Below, one piece after another: positions 8,002 through 15,767 of a DNA stretch of 37,611 nucleotides. Where the stretch lies: positions 1-37,611 of the forward strand of contig SXKQ01000093.1 of NCBI GenBank assembly GCA_005778045.1, read 5' to 3'. Origin of the DNA: Planctomycetia bacterium (GTDB lineage: Bacteria; Planctomycetota; UBA1135; GCA-002686595). How positions within the stretch are numbered: the first letter of the stretch is position 1; each line of letters opens with the position of its first letter. A model generated the notes under the pieces. The model worked only from the letters and a program-made list of their open reading frames with translations. It had not been told where the DNA came from and made no database searches. Made by a program: the position numbers and the translations under genes.

Positions 8002-9014
8002 TGCTCGCCCTCGCCCTGCAGGAGTTCACCTTTGCCGTGCTCGGCCACACGCGCGGCGGACCGGACGATGGCATGTTTCCCACGCGGGGCTACGCCGAAA
8101 TGGTGCGCGCTGTCCAGAGCGAGCGACCGGACTTCGTCGTGCTCGCGGGCGATCTCGTCTACGGCGACTTCCACTCCGCCAACGTCGACCGCGAAGCCGT
8201 CCGTCGTGACTGGGATGCGGTCGACGCGGTGTTCGCGCAGTTTGGCTGTCCGGTGCACCGCGTGCCCGGCAATCACGACGTCTGGGAGAGCACCACGCGC
8301 GACCTGTGGATCGAGCGCTATGGCGCGCTGCAGCAGAGCTTCGAGCACGACGGCGCGCTGTTCCTGCTGCTGAACTCCTGCTGGACGCCCACGCCGGGTG
8401 CGACCGAGCAGTGTCCGCCGCGCTTCATTCGCGGAGTGCAGCTCGATGCGCAACGGCGCGCGTTCGTCGCCAACGAGCTCGCGTCGCATCCCGATGCGAC
8501 GCACGTGTTCGCCTTCCTCGGACACATGCTCTGGTGGGAGCCGGAGGCGGAGTGGTGGAACGAGGTTCACCCGCTGCTTTCGAAGTCCCCCACGCGCGCG
8601 GTCTTCGCGGGCGACCTCGGTCCGTGGAAGTACTCGCACCTCGGACGCGACGGCATCGAGTACGTGCAAGTGGCTGCCGATTTCGTGTCGGCGCCGCTCG
8701 AGATGCAACGCAATCGCGAGTCGATCCGCGCCCTCTCCGAGCAACTCGACACCTGGGCGCTCGTCACCGTGCGCGGCGCCGAGGTGGACATCGACATCCG
8801 CACGCTGGGAGCGCTCGATCCCGCGCGCCACACGCCCTCGAACTACCTCTCCGTGCATGAGTTCGACGCCGGCTCGCTCGAGCGCAAGCTCTTCAGCCGC
8901 ATGGACAACCCGATGAAGCTCGTCGACTGGCTGTGGAAGCTCGGGCTCGCCGCGGCGGCGGGCGGAGCCTTGATCGGCGGCGCGGCTGTCTGGATCCTGC
9001 GTCGACGCAGATGA
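8001..9014 (+). CDS. Divergent metallophosphoesterase with C-terminal membrane anchor
   Basis: 337 residues from the ATG of a TGATG stop/start overlap; an upstream in-frame ATG at 7980 would add a longer hydrophobic leader. Calcineurin-like motifs are present but altered. Motif I reads L-G-H16-T-R-G-G instead of the usual D-x-H or GD. Motif II is G-D51-L-V-Y-G. Motif III is G-N91-H92-D93. The GH motif is at H175. Motif V is F-A-G-D205, followed by a distant K-Y-S-H, instead of GHxH. A C-terminal transmembrane helix ends in RRRR, anchoring the enzyme with its catalytic domain most likely outside. Placed straight after the CotH kinase, it may reverse or edit its phosphorylation. The fold is fairly certain; activity and metal content are open. 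Confidence 0.85.
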   Translation: MLALALQEFTFAVLGHTRGGPDDGMFPTRGYAEMVRAVQSERPDFVVLAGDLVYGDFHSANVDREAVRRDWDAVDAVFAQFGCPVHRVPGNHDVWESTTRDLWIERYGALQQSFEHDGALFLLLNSCWTPTPGATEQCPPRFIRGVQLDAQRRAFVANELASHPDATHVFAFLGHMLWWEPEAEWWNEVHPLLSKSPTRAVFAGDLGPWKYSHLGRDGIEYVQVAADFVSAPLEMQRNRESIRALSEQLDTWALVTVRGAEVDIDIRTLGALDPARHTPSNYLSVHEFDAGSLERKLFSRMDNPMKLVDWLWKLGLAAAAGGALIGGAAVWILRRRR

Positions 9015-10186
9015 GATTCGGTATCGACGCAACCTGCTGGGCCAACGTGCGCGGCTACGGGCGCTTCACACGCGAGCTGTGTGCAGCGATGGTCTCGCTC
9101 GCCCCCGAGCACGAGTTCGTCTTCTTCGCCGACGACGCCGCTGCACGCGTCTTCGAGCTCCGTGCACCCAACGTCCGGCTGGTCACCGTTGACCAGAAGG
9201 TCGCGCCGACGAAGGCCGCGGCGGCGGGTGGCTCACGCTCGCCCTTCGACATGCTGCGACTGACGCGCGCAGTGAGCCGCCACCAGCTCGACGCCTTCTT
9301 TTCGCCCTCCGTCTACACCTACTTCCCGCTCCCTCCGCGGCTGCGCGCGCTCGTCTGCATCCATGACTGCATCGCCGAACGTTTCCCGGAGCTCACACTC
9401 CCGTCGAGACGAGCGCGAGTCTTCTGGAGCGCGAAAGTGAAGCTCGCCCTCTGGCAGGCGCGCCTCGTGTTGACGGTCTCCGAGTACTCGGCCCGCGATC
9501 TCGCGCGCATCCTGCATGTACCGCCGGGCGAGATCCGGGTGAGCACGGAGGCTCCGGCAGCGGCCTATCGCCCGAGCGAATCGATGGCGGATGTCGCGCG
9601 TGCCGCCGCCGCCATCGGATTGCCCGACGGTGTGCGCTGGTTCACCTATGTCGGTGGCTTCAACCCGCACAAGAACGTCGAGACGATCGTGCGCGCGCTC
9701 CACGCGCTCTCGCGCGGAGACGCGCGTGATCCGCACCTCGTGCTGGTGGGGCCGACATCGACGGACGTCTTTCATGGCGAGCAGGGCCGCATCCACGCGA
9801 CGATCGCAGAGCTCGGCCTGCAGCGCCGCGTGCACTGGGCAGGCTACGTTCCCGATGAAGAGCTGCGCCACTTGCACTCGGGCGCGCTCGGTCTGTTGAT
9901 TCCATCGCAGTGCGAGGGCTTTGGCCTTCCGGCCGTCGAGGCGGCGGCCTGCGGAGCGCCCGTGATCGCCACGATCGAGAGTCCGCTGCCCGAGTTGCTG
10001 TCCGGTGGTGGGCTGTTCGTCGAGCCCGGAAGGCTCGAGCCGCTCGCGGCCGCGATGCGCACGCTGGCCGAGGACGAAGGAGCGCGCGGACGCATGGCGA
10101 AGGAGGCCCTCCAGCGAGCACGTACCATGACCTGGCCGAAGGGTGCCAAGGCTGCGCTCGAAGCACTGCTGGAGTGCGCACGATGA
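9011..10186 (+). CDS. Glycosyltransferase family 4
   Basis: 391 residues starting at ATG 9011, which overlaps the preceding stop (ATGA). The N-terminal domain opens with F-G-I-D-A and the G-Y-G-R-F-T-R-E-L helix typical of GT4 retaining transferases. The C-terminal domain has Y-V-G-G-F-N-P-H-K-N, the acceptor-side turn that starts the GT-B nucleotide domain, and the E-x7-E type motif C-E-G-F-G-L-P-A-V-E. The fold is GT-B and the enzyme is likely peripheral at the cytoplasmic membrane, adding a sugar from a nucleotide donor to a lipid- or protein-linked glycan. Donor and acceptor cannot be read from sequence. It forms a tight pair with the next gene. Confidence 0.95.
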   Translation: MRFGIDATCWANVRGYGRFTRELCAAMVSLAPEHEFVFFADDAAARVFELRAPNVRLVTVDQKVAPTKAAAAGGSRSPFDMLRLTRAVSRHQLDAFFSPSVYTYFPLPPRLRALVCIHDCIAERFPELTLPSRRARVFWSAKVKLALWQARLVLTVSEYSARDLARILHVPPGEIRVSTEAPAAAYRPSESMADVARAAAAIGLPDGVRWFTYVGGFNPHKNVETIVRALHALSRGDARDPHLVLVGPTSTDVFHGEQGRIHATIAELGLQRRVHWAGYVPDEELRHLHSGALGLLIPSQCEGFGLPAVEAAACGAPVIATIESPLPELLSGGGLFVEPGRLEPLAAAMRTLAEDEGARGRMAKEALQRARTMTWPKGAKAALEALLECAR

Positions 10187-11445
10187 GCCTGCGCGTGGCC
10201 CACGTCACGACATTCTACCCGCCGCACAACTTTGGCGGCGACGGCATCGGCATCCAGCGGCTCGTGCGCGCGCTCGCGCGCCGTGGCATCCACAACACGG
10301 TGATCCTCGACACCGACGCGTACACGCAGCTCTCGAGCCGCGCGCCGGATCCCGCGCCGACGGAGGACAACGTCGAGGTCGTCCACCTCTCCAGCTCACT
10401 ACCCCGCCTGTCGCTGCTGGCCGTGCAGCAGCTTGGACGCCCCGTCGCCCACTCCGCTCGCCTGCGCGAGCTGCTGGCTCCGGGCCGCTTCGATATCGTC
10501 CACTTTCACAACGTCAGCCTGATCGGCGGTCCGGCGGTGTGGAGCTACGGTGACGCGCTCAAGCTCGATTTCGCGCACGAGCATTGGCTCGTCTGCCCCA
10601 GTCACGTCCTGTGGCGCCACGGTCGCGAGCTCTGCACGGGTCGCGAGTGCCTGCGCTGCCAGCTGAACCACCGCCGTCCGCCCCAGCTCTGGCGCCACAC
10701 CGCGCTGCTCGAGCGCCACGGACGCGCGGTCGACGCCTTCGTCGCGATGAGCGAGTTCAGCCGCGCCAAGCACCGCGAGTTTGGCTTTCCGTTCGAGATG
10801 GATGTGCTGCCCTACTTCCTGCCGGAAGAACTCGCTGCGCCCTCGCCGCCGCGTCCGCAGGAGCGGCCCTACTTCCTGTTTGTCGGCCGACTCGAGCGCA
10901 TCAAGGGGCTCGACGACGTGATTCCGCTGCTGCGCGAGTTCCCGGAGGCCGACCTGCTGGTGGCCGGCACGGGCGAGCACGAGAGCGCCCTGCGCGAGCT
11001 CGGGCGCGACCTCCCCAACGTGCGCTTCCTCGGCCGCGTGAGCGAGGAAGCGCTGCGCGGACTGTACGCGCACTGCGCGGCGCTAGTGGTGCCCTCGATC
11101 TGCTTCGAGACCTTCGGGATCATCCTGATCGAGGCCTTCCGCGCCGGGGCGCCAGTCATCGCGAGGCGCCTAGGCCCCTTCCCAGAGATTGTCGAGGCTT
11201 CCGGGGCGGGCGAGCTGTTCGGCACGGCCGACGAGCTGGGCGCCTCACTGCGGCGAGCCCTGTCGCAGTCGGATCGACGCGCGCGACTTTCGGCTGCCGG
11301 CCGCGCGGCGTTCGCGGAGCGCTGGAGTGAGCGAGCCGTCCTGCCGCGCTACTTCGAGCTCGCCGCACGCACCGCCCGCAGGCGCGGGAAGCCCGAGCTC
11401 GCCGCGCGCATCGAGACCGCTGCGCACGGGACGCCGCGAGGCTAG
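10183..11445 (+). CDS. Glycosyltransferase family 4 with cysteine-rich insert
   Basis: 420 residues starting at ATG 10183, again an ATGA overlap. The N-terminus has the G-G-D-G-I-G-I-Q-R-L turn for acceptor or phosphate contact. An EHWLVCP segment is followed by a Cys cluster (C-P ... E-L-C-T-G-R-E-C-L-R-C) that occurs in a subset of GT4 enzymes and may bind a metal. The C-terminal half carries F-V-G-R-L-E-R-I-K-G and the E-x7-E motif F-E-T-F-G-I-I-L-I-E. The enzyme is probably cytoplasmic and acts in sequence with its neighbour on the same glycan. The TAG stop lies inside the TANNNT box that precedes the next gene. Confidence 0.95.
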   Translation: MSLRVAHVTTFYPPHNFGGDGIGIQRLVRALARRGIHNTVILDTDAYTQLSSRAPDPAPTEDNVEVVHLSSSLPRLSLLAVQQLGRPVAHSARLRELLAPGRFDIVHFHNVSLIGGPAVWSYGDALKLDFAHEHWLVCPSHVLWRHGRELCTGRECLRCQLNHRRPPQLWRHTALLERHGRAVDAFVAMSEFSRAKHREFGFPFEMDVLPYFLPEELAAPSPPRPQERPYFLFVGRLERIKGLDDVIPLLREFPEADLLVAGTGEHESALRELGRDLPNVRFLGRVSEEALRGLYAHCAALVVPSICFETFGIILIEAFRAGAPVIARRLGPFPEIVEASGAGELFGTADELGASLRRALSQSDRRARLSAAGRAAFAERWSERAVLPRYFELAARTARRRGKPELAARIETAAHGTPRG

Positions 11446-11448
11446 AGT
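11443..11448 (+). promoter_or_regulatory. Leaderless -10 box (TAGAGT, N6, GTG)
   Basis: TAGAGT is followed by exactly six bases and the GTG at 11455, and no Shine-Dalgarno is present. A -10 box at this distance puts the transcription start on or next to the start codon. No good -35 is visible. The box overlaps the TAG stop of the glycosyltransferase gene, so it would give the ASPIC/UnbV unit its own promoter. Confidence 0.5.
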
Positions 11449-11454
11449 CGAGTC

Positions 11455-13158
11455 GTGCTGCGCATCCTTCCGACCTGGACTTGCTGGACGCTCGCAGCCC
11501 TCGGCGTCGCCGCGGCGCTCTGGCATGCGACGCGCGCGCCTTCGGCTCGCGAGATGGCAGCGCTCGCACGCACCCAGCGCGCCAGCGCCTCGGCCGCCCA
11601 TCCGCTCGCGCTGCGCGACGTGAGCGCCGAGTCTGGCGTGGACTTCACGCACGATGCCGACGCCCACGGTCGCTTCTGGCTGCCCGAGGAGATGGGCCCC
11701 GGCGTCGCGCTGTTCGATGCGGATGGGGACGCCGACCTCGACCTGTTCGTCGCCGGTGGCGGCTCGATCGACGGCAGCGGGCCCCCGCAGGCCTGTCGGC
11801 TGTGGCGCAACGAAGGCGGTCGCTTCACCGACAGCACCGAAGAGCGCGGCTGCGGAATCAACGGCCCGGCCTACGGGGTCGCCAGCGCCGACTTTGATCG
11901 CGATGGAGACGTCGATGTCTTCGTCGCGCGCCTCGGGCCCAATGCACTCCTACGCAACGATGGAGCGCGCTTCACGGAAGTCGCGCGCGAGCTCGGGGTA
12001 GCCGACGAGGGCTTCGGAACGGCAGCCGTGTGGTTCGACATGGACCGCGACGGCTGGCTCGACCTGTACGTGTGCAACTACGTCGACTGGTCCCCTTCGA
12101 TCGAGAGGCGCTGCTACGCCAGCGGCGTGCCCGACTACTGCGATCCCGGCGCTTACGAGAGACCGGGGCAGGACCGGCTCTATCGCAACGTGGACGGAGT
12201 GCGCTTCGAGGACGTGACGGAGCGCGCTGGAATGCTCGGCGCGCGCGGGCAGGGTCTCGGCGTTGTCGCAGAGGACTTCGATGGTGACGGCCACTGCGAC
12301 CTGTACGTGGCCAACGACTCGACACCTGCCTTCCTGTGGCGCAATCGCGGCGACGGCACTTTTGCCGAGGACGCCCTCAAGGCCGGCTGCGCCTACAACT
12401 CGCTCGGCGTGGCGATCGCAGGCATGGGAATCGCGTGCGAGGACCTCGACGGCGACCTGCGTGCGGACCTGCTGGTCACGAACATCCGCAACCAGAGCCA
12501 CCTCGCGCTGCTCGCGCGCGGTCCGCGCTTCGAGGACGCGAGCGCTAGGCTCGCGCTGCCGTCGTGGTCGATGCCATGGACCGGATTCGGCGTGGTGCTC
12601 TTCGATCAGGATCACGACGGCGCACTCGAGGGCTACTTCGCGAATGGCGCCGTGAATCTCCTGCCGAGTCGCGTCGGCGATCCGCGTCCCTATGTCGAGC
12701 CTGACCAGCTCGTGCGCTTCGAGCATGGCCGCACGCGCGACGTCAGCGAGGGCTCGGGCGCCGTCGCCGACGAGTCTTCGCGCGCGCTTGCCAGCGGCGA
12801 CCTCGATGGCGACGGAGATCTCGATCTCGTCGTCAGCGCCTTCAACGGGCGCCTGCGCGTTCTGCGGAACGAGCAGCAGGGCAGCGGCCATTGGCTCATC
12901 GTGGACGTGCGCGATGAGCGCGGCGGCGCGGCCCTCGGCGCGCGCGTGGAGATCGAGTCTGGCGGGCGCCGTCAAGCGCGCTTCGTGCGCGCGCAGTCGA
13001 GCTACCTCTCGAGCAGCGATCCCCGCGTCCACTTCGGAGCGGGACCGGCCTCGAAGCTCGACGCGCTCGTCGTGCGCTGGTCCGATGGCAGCGAGCGCCG
13101 CTTCGAGGGCATCGCGTGCGACCGCGTGCTCGTCGTGCGCAAGGAGGAGCGGCGGTGA
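11455..13158 (+). CDS. FG-GAP/VCBS repeat protein with ASPIC/UnbV C-terminus
   Basis: A 567-residue protein, GTG start. A signal or anchor helix lies at residues 9-25. At least seven Asp-rich calcium-binding FG-GAP loops follow (for example DADGDADLDLF, DFDRDGDVDVF, DMDRDGWLDLY, DFDGDGHCDLY, DLDGDGDLDLV), forming a beta-propeller of the CRTAC1 type. The last 70 residues are an ASPIC/UnbV domain (SSYLSSSDPRVHFGAG, then VVRWSDGSERRF). Such proteins are exported and are abundant in Planctomycetota and Acidobacteriota; their function is not settled, with adhesion or carbohydrate contacts being guesses. The gene is followed with a four-base overlap by a TPR protein, a pairing I have seen often in these phyla. 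Confidence 0.93.
   Translation: MLRILPTWTCWTLAALGVAAALWHATRAPSAREMAALARTQRASASAAHPLALRDVSAESGVDFTHDADAHGRFWLPEEMGPGVALFDADGDADLDLFVAGGGSIDGSGPPQACRLWRNEGGRFTDSTEERGCGINGPAYGVASADFDRDGDVDVFVARLGPNALLRNDGARFTEVARELGVADEGFGTAAVWFDMDRDGWLDLYVCNYVDWSPSIERRCYASGVPDYCDPGAYERPGQDRLYRNVDGVRFEDVTERAGMLGARGQGLGVVAEDFDGDGHCDLYVANDSTPAFLWRNRGDGTFAEDALKAGCAYNSLGVAIAGMGIACEDLDGDLRADLLVTNIRNQSHLALLARGPRFEDASARLALPSWSMPWTGFGVVLFDQDHDGALEGYFANGAVNLLPSRVGDPRPYVEPDQLVRFEHGRTRDVSEGSGAVADESSRALASGDLDGDGDLDLVVSAFNGRLRVLRNEQQGSGHWLIVDVRDERGGAALGARVEIESGGRRQARFVRAQSSYLSSSDPRVHFGAGPASKLDALVVRWSDGSERRFEGIACDRVLVVRKEERR
13141..13149 (+). promoter_or_regulatory. Strong Shine-Dalgarno for TPR gene
   Basis: AAGGAGGAG ends five bases before the GTG at 13155 and fixes that start; the frame is open further upstream. 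It lies inside the last codons of the ASPIC/UnbV gene. Confidence 0.75.
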
Positions 13159-14555
13159 GCGTCCTCAAGCTCGCGGCACTCGGGCTCGGCGCGGCCGGTC
13201 TGGGCTACGCGCTCCTCGCACCCGCCGGCGCGCTCGCGCCGCGGCCAGCGGACCTGCCGGAGCCCCCGAGGTCGACAGGTTCCCTCGGCGCTCCCGTCGC
13301 GCGACTCGAGCGCGCTCCGTGGCTGGCGGCGTGCCTCGCCGCAGATCTGCCGGACGTCGAGCTTGCGGCGGAGATCGAGCACGAGCCCATGCGGCGCATG
13401 GTTGCCGAGTCGCGGGCCTGGACGCAGGGTCGAGACGCGGATGCCCTTGGACGCATGGGCGAGATCGCGCTTGCGCTCGATCTCGGTGAGCCGGCCGTCG
13501 ATCTGTTCACGGCGGCGGCAGGCTTGGGCAAGGAGCGCGCGCGCTGGCTCTACCTGCTCGGCGCAGCGCTCCAGCAGCAGGGTCGGCTGGCGCTCGCGGT
13601 GACGGCGCTGCGCGAGGCGCAGTCCTTGGACCCCAAGCTTGGCGTCGCGCGCGCGCGCATCGGCCGCGCCCTGTTCGAGCTTGGCGAGAGCGACGCCGCA
13701 CGCGTGGAATTCGACGCCTGCCTTCTCGCGGACCCCACGCGCGCGCTCGGTCACATCGGCCTCGCGCGACTGGCGCTCGCTCGCGGCGACGCGAAGACCG
13801 CGCTGTCGTCGCTGGACGCGGCAGGCGCGCTCACTCCGGGGGACTACGTGATCTGGACCCTGCGAGCGCAGGCGCTCGTCGCCTTGGGACGCGCGGACGA
13901 GTCGCGTCGCGACAGCGAGCGCGCGGCGAGGCTCCCGCGCTACCGTGGCTGGCTGTCGTTCGACCCGCCGATCCAGCAGTGCAACGAGCGAGCGCGCGCG
14001 TTCGCCCACGTCGAGGCGAAGTTCGGCGCGGCCCAGTCGCTCGGCGACGTGACGCGGATGGCGACTCTCGCCGATGAGCTCGCGGCTCGCGTGCCCCTCG
14101 ACGCGGAGGCATGGCGTCGCGCGGCCGCATCGCAGGTCGCGGCTCGAAACATGCCGGCTGCACGCGAGCGCATCGAGCGCGCGGTCGAGCTGGCGCCGCT
14201 GTCGGTTCCCGTGCTGTGCACGGCCTCCGAGATCGCGATGGCGTCGGAGGATCGGGTCCGGGCTCTCGAGCTCGCCCGGCGCGCCGTCGCCGCGGATCCC
14301 GCCTCGGCCTTCGCGCACGAGGTTCTCGGCCGCGCGAGCTACCTGAACGGTGACCGCCTTGCCGCCCTGACGCATGCTCGTCGCGCCGTGGAGCTCGCAC
14401 CCGCGGAGCACGACAAGCGCCAGGTGCTGGTGGAGATCCTGCTGGGGCTGCAGCGCCTCGACGAGGCCGAGCTCGAGCTCGAGACCTTCCTCGCGGTCGC
14501 ACCCGATCACCCGTGGGCCAAGGCGCAGCTGGATGGGCTGCGCAAGCGCCGCTGA
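13155..14555 (+). CDS. TPR repeat protein, partner of ASPIC/UnbV protein
   Basis: 466 residues; the GTG start overlaps the previous stop (GTGA) and has a strong ribosome-binding site. Residues 3-25 form a signal or anchor helix, so the protein is probably exported and tethered. From about residue 95 to the end it is a superhelix of TPR units with the usual small-residue/aromatic spacing, such as YLLGAALQQQGRLALAVTAL and ARIGRALFELGESDAARVEF. A region near residues 265-300 interrupts the repeats with a QQCNERAR segment that I do not recognise. It may bind the co-encoded FG-GAP protein. No catalytic motif is seen. Confidence 0.88.
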   Translation: MSVLKLAALGLGAAGLGYALLAPAGALAPRPADLPEPPRSTGSLGAPVARLERAPWLAACLAADLPDVELAAEIEHEPMRRMVAESRAWTQGRDADALGRMGEIALALDLGEPAVDLFTAAAGLGKERARWLYLLGAALQQQGRLALAVTALREAQSLDPKLGVARARIGRALFELGESDAARVEFDACLLADPTRALGHIGLARLALARGDAKTALSSLDAAGALTPGDYVIWTLRAQALVALGRADESRRDSERAARLPRYRGWLSFDPPIQQCNERARAFAHVEAKFGAAQSLGDVTRMATLADELAARVPLDAEAWRRAAASQVAARNMPAARERIERAVELAPLSVPVLCTASEIAMASEDRVRALELARRAVAADPASAFAHEVLGRASYLNGDRLAALTHARRAVELAPAEHDKRQVLVEILLGLQRLDEAELELETFLAVAPDHPWAKAQLDGLRKRR

Positions 14556-14563
14556 GCACCACC

Positions 14564-15289
14564 ATGCGCGCCATCCTCACCTACCACTCGATCGATCCTT
14601 CGGGCTCGCCGGTCTCGATCGACGAGGGCACGCTGCGGCGTCACATCGCGTTCCTGCGCGCTGGCAAGGTCGCGGTCGTGCGACTGGAAGAGATCCTCGC
14701 CGTTCCCGAGCACCGCGATGCCGTCGCGCTCACCTTCGACGACGGCTTCACCAACTTCGAGAGCGTCGCGTGGCCGCTGCTGCGCTATCAGGACTTCCCC
14801 GTGACGCTGTTCGTCGCCACGCAGAGGGTTGGCCGCGACAACGCCTGGGGCGGGGCGAGTGCGCGCGGCATCCCCACGCTGCCGCTGCTCGGCTGGGATG
14901 CGCTGCGGCGCATGCAGAAGCAGGGCCTCACGCTCGGCTCGCACAGCCGGACGCATCCGCGTCTCACGCAGCTCGACGACGCCCGACTCGCCGACGAGCT
15001 CGACGGCTCGCTCTCCGACATGGAGCGCGAGCTGGACACGCGGCCCGGCTCGTTCTGCTACCCCTATGGCGACGTCGATGAGCGCGTCGCGAATGCCGTG
15101 CGCTCGCGCTTCGCACGCGCCTGCACGACGGATCTCGCCACGCTGCCGGCGAGCCCAGACGCCCACCTGCTTCCTCGGCTCGACGCCTTCTACTATCGCT
15201 CTGCGGGGCGTCTCGAGAGCTTCGGGAGCCGCGCCTTCCGCGCGCACCTGTGGCTGCGGGCGGCCGCGCGCGGGCTGCGCGGTCGCTGA
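14564..15289 (+). CDS. Polysaccharide deacetylase (NodB-type, CE4)
   Basis: 241 residues from ATG 14564; an upstream in-frame GTG at 14513 lies inside the TPR gene and is less likely. CE4 motifs are clear: the Y-H-S-I start strand, T-F-D59-D60-G-F (catalytic base and metal Asp), H127-S-R-T-H131-P (metal ligands) and Y-P-Y-G-D. The protein is a bare NodB domain without signal peptide or anchor. It should remove N-acetyl groups from a glycan or a lipid-linked sugar; together with the upstream GT4 genes this points to tailoring of a surface polysaccharide. Export is not evident, so a cytoplasmic glycolipid substrate is possible. Confidence 0.93.
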   Translation: MRAILTYHSIDPSGSPVSIDEGTLRRHIAFLRAGKVAVVRLEEILAVPEHRDAVALTFDDGFTNFESVAWPLLRYQDFPVTLFVATQRVGRDNAWGGASARGIPTLPLLGWDALRRMQKQGLTLGSHSRTHPRLTQLDDARLADELDGSLSDMERELDTRPGSFCYPYGDVDERVANAVRSRFARACTTDLATLPASPDAHLLPRLDAFYYRSAGRLESFGSRAFRAHLWLRAAARGLRGR

Positions 15290-15368
15290 CTTCCCGTTTC
15301 AGGTCCCGAAGGCGCGCTTTCGCGGCCCAAGCCCATGGAAGCGGTGCTCCCGGCCGATCTATGCTCAC

Positions 15369-15374
15369 TACGGT
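15369..15374 (+). promoter_or_regulatory. Leaderless -10 box (TACGGT, N6, ATG)
   Basis: TACGGT is followed by six bases and ATG 15381. No Shine-Dalgarno is present in the 91-base gap after the deacetylase. The flank GCTGCG before the ATG closely resembles the GCCGCG before the desaturase start at 25900. Confidence 0.45.
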
Positions 15375-15380
15375 GCTGCG

Positions 15381-15764
15381 ATGACATCCGCTTCCCATCC
15401 GACCCTCCAGAGCGACCCGGAGCTCGAGAGCCAGTTCGAGCTCGCCTTCGCGCCGCTGCACAAGCGCTGCCTCGGCATGGCCGTGGGCGTCGTGGTGGCT
15501 CTCACCGTCGCCTTGGCGACCGCGCTCTCGCTGCTCCGCGCGCCGGACAAGCCCTATCCGCTCGAGCTGCTCGGGAACTTCTTCCTCGGCTACGAGGTCG
15601 CGTGGGGCGGGTTGGCCATCGGGGCCTTCTGGGGCTTCTGGCTCGGCTTCGTGGTCGGCTGGAGCTTCGCCTTCGCGCGCAACCTCGTGCTGGCCATCAC
15701 ATGCTTCGTGTTCCGGACCCGCGCGGAGCTCGAGGAGAGCCGCGGCTTCCTCGATCACATCTGA
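15381..15764 (+). CDS. Small membrane protein, one two-helix module
   Basis: 127 residues with two hydrophobic helices at about residues 34-55 and 72-100. The core F-F-L-G-Y-E-V-A-W-G-G followed by A-F-W-G-F-W-L-G-F matches both halves of the next gene's product, so it is a single copy of a module that is duplicated there. Similar short proteins are, from memory, auto-annotated as 'bacteriophage holin' in other genomes, but nothing phage-like is nearby. The function is unknown. The gene ends three bases before the next ATG, so the two are cotranscribed and their products may assemble together. Confidence 0.75.
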   Translation: MTSASHPTLQSDPELESQFELAFAPLHKRCLGMAVGVVVALTVALATALSLLRAPDKPYPLELLGNFFLGYEVAWGGLAIGAFWGFWLGFVVGWSFAFARNLVLAITCFVFRTRAELEESRGFLDHI

Positions 15765-15767
15765 GCG

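Noticed and set aside
15300..15380. Possible terminator hairpin (CGAAGGCGCGCTTTCG) after the deacetylase
   Set aside because: The stem has no loop and no following T-tract, so it is not convincing as an intrinsic terminator.
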